Positions 1-5,215 of a stretch of DNA of 5,420 nt are shown piece by piece. Position numbers and translations under genes: made by a program. Below the pieces are notes generated by a model. That model saw only the letters and a list, made by a program, of their open reading frames with translations. It did not search any database and was not told the origin of the DNA. The stretch is from Oscillospiraceae bacterium (GTDB lineage Bacteria; Bacillota; Clostridia; Oscillospirales; Ruminococcaceae), in the NCBI GenBank assembly GCA_016303195.1, contig JAEDMD010000144.1, positions 1 to 5,420 of the forward strand, given 5' to 3'. The first letter of the stretch is position 1, and the number at the start of each line of letters is the position of its first letter.

Positions 1-1
1 T

Positions 2-505
2 GACCTGACTTTCACATTCAGCATCGAAATACTGGGCTATGAACGTGCCTGCTCTGCTCCCGTGACGTTTTTCGGAACTGCCTACGCTTCCAAAAACTGC
101 ATCCTCTATGGCAGTGAAAGCTCCGTCAAAACTTTTGTCAGCGGTGATAATAATGTCGAAACTCCGCCGATGGATGAACTTCCCACCGCAAGCATCTCCG
201 TCCTTGAACCTGTTGTCCTTGAAACGAAGATATGCCGAAGCTGTCCGTGTATGTCCGATCCTGTGCCTGCGGAACAGCGTGATATCCACGTAACTCTCGG
301 TCTTTTCTCGGTGGCGGAGCTGTCAAGGCCTGTGACGATGCTGGTCAGAACAAGAGATTACACCATCCCGAAAAAGGAATGCTGTACCGATGCGGATTCC
401 CCATGTGAGGTGTTCGGAAAGCTGAAATTCCCTGAGGAGGAGTTTTCTCCCACGGCGCTGCTTGAAAACTGCGAATGTGAGGGACTTGACGAAGCCATAA
501 GCTGA
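2..505 (+). CDS. Cysteine-rich hypothetical protein, 5' end outside the window
   Basis: I do not recognise this protein. The frame is open from base 2 to a TGA at 503-505 (167 visible residues). A GTG at 62 could serve as a start, but the frame stays open and protein-like upstream of it, so I treat the gene as entering from outside the window. No signal peptide or membrane segment is visible. The fragment holds ten cysteines, including a CRSCPC cluster near residue 98 and a CC pair near residue 142, and has an acidic C-terminus. Two stretches (residues about 1-46 and about 113-158) share a pattern: D-[LI], alternating hydrophobic residues, PVT, then K-[NE]-C, which suggests an internal duplication of a beta-rich unit. 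It ends 2 nt before yunB, so the two genes are probably co-transcribed and translationally coupled. A role in the spore or mother-cell envelope is inferred only from that neighbour. Confidence 0.72.
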   Translation, partial: DLTFTFSIEILGYERACSAPVTFFGTAYASKNCILYGSESSVKTFVSGDNNVETPPMDELPTASISVLEPVVLETKICRSCPCMSDPVPAEQRDIHVTLGLFSVAELSRPVTMLVRTRDYTIPKKECCTDADSPCEVFGKLKFPEEEFSPTALLENCECEGLDEAIS

Positions 506-507
506 CC

Positions 508-1146
508 ATGAGATACCGCAGACGAAAGAGAAAAGCCATCGGTACATATATCGGCATTTTCGCCTTGTCTGCGGTCATTTTCCTCATCGTGGCACTGGCT
601 GTCAGGGCAGACAGGGCTGTTCGTCCGATAGCAAAAATGCAGGCTCAGCATTTCGCCGAGGTCAGCGCCGTTACCATTATGGAGAAAGCGGCTGAGGATT
701 ATCTGAAAGAAAATGAACTGCAATACAGTGATTTTGCGGCAGTTCTCTATGACGAAAACGGCAGGGCTGTGTCTGTCGAAACTCTGCCGTACAGCATAAA
801 TAAGGCGCAGTCGGAGCTTGGACTGAAGATAAATCGGGAACTTTCGGAGATAAAACATCTCAGCGACAGGATACCTTTCGGCTCGCTGACGGGTTCGTAT
901 CTGCTGGCAGGAAAAGGGCCGTCATTGAAGATACGCATTTGTCCTGTGGGGAAAGCTGAGGTGGAGATAAGGAGCGATATGGAATCGGCAGGTATCAATC
1001 AGACCCGTCACAGGATATCGGCGGTGGTTACGGTGGAAATGTCATCATCACTGCCGCTTTACAGTTTTGAGAGTGAGGTGAAGTCGGAGTTTTTGCTGGC
1101 GGAGACGGTGATGATCGGGGATGTGCCGAATTTTGCGATAAGATAA
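508..1146 (+). CDS. yunB: Sporulation protein YunB
   Basis: A 212-residue protein that matches the YunB sporulation family in its conserved C-terminal half. It has a basic N-terminus (RYRRRKRK), one membrane segment at about 11-32, and the RAVRPIAKMQAQ stretch just after it. The family motifs IPFGSLTGSYLLAGKGP (122-138), AGINQTRHRI (161-170) and ETVMIGDVPNFAIR (199-212) follow in order. In Bacillus subtilis yunB is transcribed by sigma-E in the mother cell and is needed for normal sporulation; its biochemical role is unknown. The B. subtilis protein is somewhat longer. Predicted topology is one membrane anchor with the bulk outside the cytoplasmic face. The ATG at 508 is the only sensible start, because a frame-matched TGA lies at 487-489. 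No good Shine-Dalgarno precedes it at normal spacing, which fits translational coupling to the gene ending at 505. Confidence 0.93.
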   Translation: MRYRRRKRKAIGTYIGIFALSAVIFLIVALAVRADRAVRPIAKMQAQHFAEVSAVTIMEKAAEDYLKENELQYSDFAAVLYDENGRAVSVETLPYSINKAQSELGLKINRELSEIKHLSDRIPFGSLTGSYLLAGKGPSLKIRICPVGKAEVEIRSDMESAGINQTRHRISAVVTVEMSSSLPLYSFESEVKSEFLLAETVMIGDVPNFAIR

Positions 1147-1166
1147 AACAAAAAAGAAAAAGACAA

Positions 1167-1187
1167 TAAAAAAAGCGCCGCAGGCGC
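1167..1187 (-). terminator. Intrinsic terminator for the dockerin gene
   Basis: Read on the minus strand this is GCGCC-TGC-GGCGC followed by seven T's (complement of 1168-1174), a compact rho-independent terminator. It lies about 180 nt beyond the dockerin-gene stop at 1371, and no other minus-oriented terminator is seen before it. It also forms the left end of the hairpin block. Confidence 0.72.
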
Positions 1188-1198
1188 ACGCTGGGTTT

Positions 1199-1221
1199 CC
1201 AAAGGGATCACATCCCTTTGG
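1199..1221. repeat. Perfect 10-bp hairpin
   Basis: CCAAAGGGAT (1199-1208) pairs perfectly with ATCCCTTTGG (1212-1221) around the loop CAC. It has no T-run on either strand, so it is not itself a terminator. It is the longest uninterrupted stem in the intergenic block. Confidence 0.8.
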
Positions 1222-1236
1222 CAGGTGGGGGTAAGG

Positions 1237-1255
1237 GGGAGGGCAGCGCCCTCCC
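1237..1255. repeat. Perfect 8-bp GC-rich hairpin
   Basis: GGGAGGGC (1237-1244) pairs with GCCCTCCC (1248-1255) around the loop AGC. It lies directly after a run of G-tracts (1224-1239) and has no T-run, so it is structural rather than a terminator. Confidence 0.8.
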
Positions 1256-1264
1256 TGAGAAGTA

Positions 1265-1290
1265 GAACATCGAGCGAAGCTGCGATGTTC
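1265..1290. repeat. 8-bp plus 3-bp hairpin with a single bulge
   Basis: GAACATCG (1265-1272) pairs with CGATGTTC (1283-1290). Inside it AGC (1273-1275) pairs with GCT (1279-1281) around a GAA loop, leaving G1282 bulged. No T-run follows. Confidence 0.78.
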
Positions 1291-1332
1291 GGCTGGTCTG
1301 CACTTGTTTCCTTCGGCTTGACCCCGGAATAT

Positions 1333-1359
1333 GCGGCTTCGCCGCTTTTTTCTTTTTTT
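1333..1359 (+). terminator. Intrinsic terminator for the yunB operon
   Basis: GCGGC (1333-1337), loop TTC, GCCGC (1341-1345), then TTTTTTCTTTTTTT: a strong rho-independent terminator on the plus strand. It lies almost 190 nt after the yunB stop, so the predicted yunB mRNA would carry all five hairpins in its 3' UTR. The T-rich tail runs up to the stop codon of the convergent dockerin gene. Confidence 0.82.
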
Positions 1360-1370
1360 ATTTTATTTTT

Positions 1371-3065
1371 TTATTCTTTATTTTCAAAATATTCTATCAG
1401 CGCTTTTGCCTTTTCTTCACTGATATTGAACTGCAATCCGTAATCTACCAGATTTGTTCTCACATATCCCGTCGGATATACCGTAATTCCCATATTATAC
1501 CTTCCCATGATCGGCATATCCCAGCCAATATGCAGTATAAAATCATCATTTGTGCGCTGACCGTTTCTCTTTGGCATATAAAGCGAATCATTATTTTCCG
1601 AACGCTCAAGTATCTCAATATCCCTGTCGCCGAACAGCGTATCCCATATTATCTCCTGTTCAGGCTCGAATTTCAGCGTTCTTGACGGATCGAACCTGTC
1701 TGCATATATGCCCGAAAATGTAATCTGTTTATCAAGTTCCATGCCGTCAATAAGCTCGCCTATGGTTGCAGGCAGATATTTCGGATTGCGGAATACCTGA
1801 TAATTGTTGCTTCCGCTGTACTGCAATGCAACTGCCGCTTCATCGGCAAATCCGTTCATTGAATAAACTGTGCCTGTCTTTTCTTCATCTTTTACGCTGA
1901 CTGTCACATTATCGCTGATTTTTTCCCCTATCTTGTCCTTGTTCACGTTTGTTGCCGTCATCCAGTATTCGATGCCGTTCATGGTGAATGTGCTGAAATA
2001 TTTCTCCTCTGTGAAATCAATGGGGTCATAGCTTACAAGCGGAATGTCCTTGTCCTTTGGCGGAATAGGGATATTTCCCATTCCGAGGAGGCTTTTCTGG
2101 ATGTTCAGAGAATCCATTCCTGTCAGTCCGTCTTTGTCAGTGTCGCCGTTTGCCGTTCCCTGTGCGGTTATGCCGCTTTCTGCGCTCGGTCCGTATTTGT
2201 CGGGATTTGCGATCGACTGCATTATCATTACAGAATCGGAAAGGTCAACATAGCCGTCAATATTCGCATCTCCTGCTGTTCCGTCCAACAGGACAGGCTC
2301 GGTGCAGTAGTAATAGGTATACTGCAACATTCCTAATTCTGTCATGATCCAGAACGGCTTGACCGATTCGCCGTTATCGTTCAAACGGCTGATAAAATCG
2401 TACAGCTTGTCATAACCGCCTGTATAACTGAAATCCAGCCCGTTATCCGATGGCTGACGTTCCAGTTCGGGATATTTTGCAAGTATCTCATCAACATCTG
2501 CACCCTCATCAAATTCCATGCCGTAAAACTGAATACCGTTTATATCTTCATATATCTGGTATTTCATTTCTATCGCCGTAACATCAGGACAAGCCTTTAT
2601 CAGGTCTAAGGCGGCATTATACGCCTGTTCCGAAACTGCATTTATCAGCTCATAGTCATTTCCGTTTTTCTGAATTACAGGCATTATCAGTCCCGCACCT
2701 TCAACTTCCGCTTTGATATCGTCATAGGGAAGCTCTTTTCCCGTTTTCATCCTGATGGATGTTATTATTTTGCTGACATGGATATTGTGTATCTTGTTGT
2801 CAGGGGTAACAGTCGGTATCCGCCTGTTGCAGCCACGTATCGGCAGAAGAACAGGCTGTTTTCCGCCCAGCCATTTAAAATCTTCGCCTGAAATTAAGCC
2901 TGCGGCTTCTTCAAGGGTAAGTCTGTTCGTGCTTATGACAGTTTCTCTGCCGTCTTCCATATAGGAAACCTCTATTATTTCCGCATTGGCGATATTTCCG
3001 ATGGGGACAGCCGCTGTCATCATTGCCGACATTAGAAATGCCATAAATCTTTTAGTTTTTTTCAT
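1371..3065 (-). CDS. Secreted dockerin-containing protein of unknown function
   Basis: A 564-residue protein with a Sec signal peptide (MKKTKR, a hydrophobic core, and likely cleavage after ANA at residue 28). Residues about 30-260 hold no domain I can name. Within them, about 120-172 and 190-246 look like two related alpha/beta units. A dockerin spans about 264-330: repeat one has D266, N268, D270, D274 and D277, and repeat two has D308, D310, D312 and D318, with an NPDKYG-type spacer between. A Pro/Lys linker (331-342) leads to a C-terminal region (about 345-564) with a TMNGIEYWMTATN start and a YPTGYVRTNLVDYG end. I recall similar modules in ruminococcal hypothetical proteins and some M56-type sensors, but this is weak. 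Dockerins bind cohesins on scaffoldins, so the protein is probably cell-surface or cellulosome-attached. No glycoside hydrolase, esterase, lyase or carbohydrate-binding module is recognisable. Start supported by AAAAGGAG 8 nt upstream. Confidence 0.9.
   Translation of the reverse strand: MKKTKRFMAFLMSAMMTAAVPIGNIANAEIIEVSYMEDGRETVISTNRLTLEEAAGLISGEDFKWLGGKQPVLLPIRGCNRRIPTVTPDNKIHNIHVSKIITSIRMKTGKELPYDDIKAEVEGAGLIMPVIQKNGNDYELINAVSEQAYNAALDLIKACPDVTAIEMKYQIYEDINGIQFYGMEFDEGADVDEILAKYPELERQPSDNGLDFSYTGGYDKLYDFISRLNDNGESVKPFWIMTELGMLQYTYYYCTEPVLLDGTAGDANIDGYVDLSDSVMIMQSIANPDKYGPSAESGITAQGTANGDTDKDGLTGMDSLNIQKSLLGMGNIPIPPKDKDIPLVSYDPIDFTEEKYFSTFTMNGIEYWMTATNVNKDKIGEKISDNVTVSVKDEEKTGTVYSMNGFADEAAVALQYSGSNNYQVFRNPKYLPATIGELIDGMELDKQITFSGIYADRFDPSRTLKFEPEQEIIWDTLFGDRDIEILERSENNDSLYMPKRNGQRTNDDFILHIGWDMPIMGRYNMGITVYPTGYVRTNLVDYGLQFNISEEKAKALIEYFENKE
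2076..2276 (-). other. Dockerin domain coding segment
   Basis: This segment encodes residues about 264-330 of the secreted protein. The first repeat, GDANIDGYVDLSDSVMIMQS, has a canonical 12-position calcium loop. The second repeat, GDTDKDGLTGMDSLNIQKS, has its last acidic residue one position early. The repeats are separated by a long spacer beginning NPDKYG, as in dockerins of Ruminococcus species. The domain sits in the middle of the chain instead of at an end. Confidence 0.88.
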
Positions 3066-3073
3066 AAGATCAA

Positions 3074-3081
3074 CTCCTTTT
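3074..3081 (-). promoter_or_regulatory. Ribosome binding site of the dockerin gene
   Basis: On the minus strand AAAAGGAG is followed by 8 nt (TTGATCTT) and then the ATG at 3063-3065. This strong Shine-Dalgarno match confirms the chosen start. Confidence 0.85.
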
Positions 3082-3097
3082 AAGGTGATTGTTTTTG

Positions 3098-3122
3098 CCT
3101 TTCACTTATTAGTAACCTTTCA
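3098..3122 (-). repeat. Two TGAAAGG direct repeats, 18-bp period
   Basis: On the minus strand TGAAAGG occurs at the complements of 3116-3122 and 3098-3104, separated by 11 nt, in the dockerin-gene leader. Two same-face heptamers could be an operator, but a chance repeat in A/T-rich DNA is equally possible. Confidence 0.25.
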
Positions 3123-3152
3123 GGAGCGATTGTCTCAGCGGAAAATGAAAAA

Positions 3153-3181
3153 TTTATATTTTAACTTATTTGCATAAACAA
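3153..3181 (-). promoter_or_regulatory. Weak candidate promoter for the dockerin gene
   Basis: On the minus strand TTGTTT (complement of 3176-3181) and TATAAA (complement of 3153-3158) are 17 nt apart. The -10 matches consensus at five of six positions and the -35 at only three. The -35 overlaps the T-run of the glmS terminator. If used, it gives a leader of about 80 nt. An unseen activator or another promoter is possible. Confidence 0.35.
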
Positions 3182-3203
3182 AGGGACGATCAATGACCGT
3201 CCC
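3176..3203 (-). terminator. Intrinsic terminator of glmS
   Basis: On the minus strand GGGACGGTC (complement of 3195-3203) pairs with GATCGTCCC (complement of 3183-3191), with one G-T wobble and an ATT loop, followed by TTTGTTT. It starts 8 nt after the glmS stop codon. The T-run is interrupted, so some readthrough into the dockerin gene is conceivable. Confidence 0.78.
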
Positions 3204-3211
3204 GTAAGTTC

Positions 3212-5050
3212 TTATTCTACTGTAACGCTCTTTGCAAGGTTTCTCGGCTTGTCTACATCGTAGCCCTTTGCAACTGATACATAATAGCCCAGAAGCTGGA
3301 GCGGGATAACTGACAGGCTTCCTGCGAAATGAGGGTCTGTCTGTGGGATGTATACTGTGAAATCTGCAAGATCTTCAATGCTGTAATTGCCGTATGTGGT
3401 AAGTCCCATAAGTGATGCACCACGGCTCTTTACCTCTACCATGTTGCTTACAGTCTTTTCGTAAAGATCGGGCTGTGTGAGAACACCGATAACTGTGATG
3501 CCCTCCTCGATAAGGCTGATAGGGCCGTGCTTCAGCTCGCCTGCTGCGTATGCTTCGGAATGAATGTAGCTGATCTCCTTCATCTTCAGGCTTCCCTCAA
3601 GAGAGATAGCGTAGTCAACGCCACGGCCGATGAAGAATGCATCCTTAGCGCCTGCCAGCTTGTTTGCGTACCACTGGATGCGCTCCTTGTCTTCGAGTAT
3701 CTTCTCGATCTTCTCAGGGAGAGTATAGATCTCGTTGATAAGCTCGTTATACTTCTCATCGTCCATCTCGCCTCTTGCCTTTGCAAATCCTACTGCAAGC
3801 AGGTATGCGGCGATAAGCTGTGTGCTGTATGCCTTTGTAGTTGCAACAGATATCTCAGGGCCTGCAAGTGTATAGAATACATTGTCAGCTTCACGTGCGA
3901 TGGATGAACCAACAACATTGACGATACCAAGTGTCATGATGCCCTTTTCCTTAGCTTCACGGAGAGCGGCAAGGCTGTCAGCGGTTTCGCCTGACTGGCT
4001 GATGATGATAACGAGGCTGTCCTTTACAAGGTGCATCTTTCTGTATCTGAACTCTGATGCAAGCTCAACTCTTACAGGGATCGTCGTGAAGTCCTCGATA
4101 ACGTACTGTGCAGCCATTCCGACATGATATGCAGAACCGCAGGCAACGATGTAGATCTGTGATATCTTCTGCATTTCCTCGTCGGTAAGTCCGATATCGC
4201 TGAAATCTATCTTTCCGTCCTTGACAACGGAATTGATGGTATCTCTTACGACCTTTGGCTGTTCGTGGATCTCCTTGAGCATGAAATGCTCATAACCGCC
4301 CTTTTCAGCAGCTTCTGCATCCCACTTGATCTCGGTAAGTTCCTTCTTGATCTCCTCACGGTCGATGTTGTAGAAAGTAACTGCGCCCTTTTCCAGCTTA
4401 GCTATCTCATTATTGCCGATATAGTAAACATTTCTTGTATATTTCAGAATAGCGGGAACGTCGGAAGCAACGTATGTCTCGCCGCCTGTGATACCGATTA
4501 TCATAGGGCTTTCCTTACGTGCTGTGTAGATCTCGCCGGGATAGTCCTTGAACATTACACAGAGAGCGTATGAACCTCTGATCCTTATCATTGCTCTTGC
4601 GATAGAATCAACAGGGCCGAGGTTGTACTTCTTGTAGTAGTAATCTATGAGCTTAACAGCAACTTCTGTATCTGTCTGGGAAGTGAATGTGTAATTGCTC
4701 TTTGTGAGCTTTTCACGAAGCTCCTGATAGTTCTCGATGATACCGTTGTGAACAGCGATAACATTCTCATCGTCGCTTGCATGAGGGTGAGCATTCACAA
4801 CAGACGGTTCGCCGTGAGTAGCCCATCTGGTATGACCGATACCGCAGCTTCCCTTTACAGCTTCGCCGTTGTTGGTCATCTTTTTAAGCTCGTTGAGCTT
4901 ACCCATAGCCTTAACGACTTCGGTTTCCTTGTCTCCGTCACGAACAGCGATTCCTGCTGAGTCGTATCCTCTGTATTCCAGCTTTGAAAGTCCGTCAAGC
5001 AGTATCGGTGCTGCCTGAGCCGCACCTGTAAAGCCTACTATTCCACACAT
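3212..5050 (-). CDS. glmS: Glutamine--fructose-6-phosphate aminotransferase (isomerizing)
   Basis: GlmS makes glucosamine-6-phosphate from fructose-6-phosphate and glutamine in the cytoplasm, the first step toward UDP-GlcNAc for peptidoglycan and other amino-sugar polymers. The 612-residue protein is complete and of normal family length. The N-terminal class II glutaminase domain (about 1-220) begins MCGIVGF, with nucleophile Cys2, and contains YRGYDSAG (26-33), HTRWATHG (73-80), HNGIIENY (101-108) and TDTEV (126-130). SIS domain 1 (about 290-425) has ACGSAYH (303-309) and SQSGETADS (351-359). SIS domain 2 (about 460-600) has LEGSLKMKEISYIHSEAYA (484-502) and GELKHGP (504-510). The tail PRNLAKSVTVE carries the catalytic lysine at about 607. 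I chose the ATG at 5048-5050 over an in-frame ATG 15 nt upstream, because Cys must follow the initiator Met and the upstream ATG overlaps the GGAGG ribosome binding site. It has its own promoter and terminator. Confidence 0.98.
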   Translation of the reverse strand: MCGIVGFTGAAQAAPILLDGLSKLEYRGYDSAGIAVRDGDKETEVVKAMGKLNELKKMTNNGEAVKGSCGIGHTRWATHGEPSVVNAHPHASDDENVIAVHNGIIENYQELREKLTKSNYTFTSQTDTEVAVKLIDYYYKKYNLGPVDSIARAMIRIRGSYALCVMFKDYPGEIYTARKESPMIIGITGGETYVASDVPAILKYTRNVYYIGNNEIAKLEKGAVTFYNIDREEIKKELTEIKWDAEAAEKGGYEHFMLKEIHEQPKVVRDTINSVVKDGKIDFSDIGLTDEEMQKISQIYIVACGSAYHVGMAAQYVIEDFTTIPVRVELASEFRYRKMHLVKDSLVIIISQSGETADSLAALREAKEKGIMTLGIVNVVGSSIAREADNVFYTLAGPEISVATTKAYSTQLIAAYLLAVGFAKARGEMDDEKYNELINEIYTLPEKIEKILEDKERIQWYANKLAGAKDAFFIGRGVDYAISLEGSLKMKEISYIHSEAYAAGELKHGPISLIEEGITVIGVLTQPDLYEKTVSNMVEVKSRGASLMGLTTYGNYSIEDLADFTVYIPQTDPHFAGSLSVIPLQLLGYYVSVAKGYDVDKPRNLAKSVTVE

Positions 5051-5058
5051 AAAATGAT

Positions 5059-5063
5059 CCTCC
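5059..5063 (-). promoter_or_regulatory. Ribosome binding site that fixes the glmS start
   Basis: GGAGG on the minus strand lies 8 nt before the ATG at 5048-5050. The first two bases of this motif are shared with the upstream in-frame ATG (5063-5065) region, so that upstream ATG cannot use it. This supports the MCGIVG start, which leaves Cys at the mature N-terminus. Confidence 0.88.
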
Positions 5064-5095
5064 ATTATTATACTTTGTAAACATTATTCTAAACG

Positions 5096-5111
5096 TGATG
5101 AACCAGCATCA
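5096..5111 (-). other. Small hairpin at the 5' end of the glmS leader
   Basis: TGATG-CTGGTT-CATCA on the minus strand forms a 5-bp stem with a 6-nt loop. It lies just after the A-run where transcription should begin, so it would be at or within a few nucleotides of the mRNA 5' end. A role in mRNA stability is inference. Confidence 0.4.
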
Positions 5112-5118
5112 TTTTTTT

Positions 5119-5147
5119 ATTATATACTATAATGCGCTGTTTGTCAA
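5119..5147 (-). promoter_or_regulatory. Consensus sigma-A promoter of glmS
   Basis: On the minus strand TTGACA (complement of 5142-5147) and TATAAT (complement of 5119-5124) are separated by exactly 17 nt: perfect consensus in both hexamers and the optimal spacer. The predicted start site falls at about 5111-5113, at the end of a run of seven A's, giving a leader of about 60 nt. Strong housekeeping expression of glmS is expected. Confidence 0.93.
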
Positions 5148-5215
5148 GTTTATGGCAGTCTTATTTTACGGAAAACGATTAAATAATTATGTTGTCTTAC
5201 CCTTATTTCATCATA

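Larger units (their letters stand above)
1147..1370. repeat. Intergenic multi-hairpin block between convergent genes
   Basis: This stretch of about 220 bases contains no gene. It holds five hairpins in a row (1175-1187, 1199-1221, 1237-1255, 1265-1290, 1333-1345), each closing on a 3-nt loop. The block is edged by an A-run (1168-1174) on the left and T-runs (1346-1359) on the right. The outer ends form an imperfect inverted repeat: AAAAAAGCGCCGCAGGCGC on the left against AAAAAAGCGGCGAAGCCGC, the complement of the right end. The differences are paired, so each end keeps its own hairpin. This looks like a small dispersed non-coding repeat (REP- or MITE-like), but copy number cannot be judged from one window. 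No clear target-site duplication is visible because the flanks are A/T-rich. Confidence 0.6.

Noticed and set aside
358..858. Minus-strand open frame of 166 codons
   Set aside because: It overlaps the cysteine-rich gene and yunB on the opposite strand; yunB is clearly real and this frame shows no protein-like pattern.
1147..1370. CRISPR array or tRNA in the structured intergenic block
   Set aside because: The hairpins differ in sequence and spacing, there are no direct repeats with spacers, and no cloverleaf or TTCGA-type arm is present.
1225..1443. Plus-strand open frame across the hairpin block
   Set aside because: It runs through a terminator and its T-rich tail into the antisense of the dockerin gene, and its sequence is low-complexity Ser/Phe/Leu.
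3066..3175. Riboswitch in the dockerin-gene leader
   Set aside because: The stretch is A/T-rich with only very short stems, and no known aptamer core is recognisable.
3527..3907. Plus-strand open frame of 126 codons inside glmS
   Set aside because: It is antisense to the conserved SIS region of glmS, is unusually Cys/Leu-rich as expected for a shadow frame, and has no ribosome binding site or family resemblance.
5067..5072. Second TATAAT on the minus strand close to glmS
   Set aside because: No usable -35 lies at the right distance, and initiation here would leave the ribosome binding site at the extreme 5' end.
5051..5215. glmS ribozyme or other riboswitch in the glmS upstream region
   Set aside because: No ribozyme core or long pairing pattern is visible, only one short hairpin.
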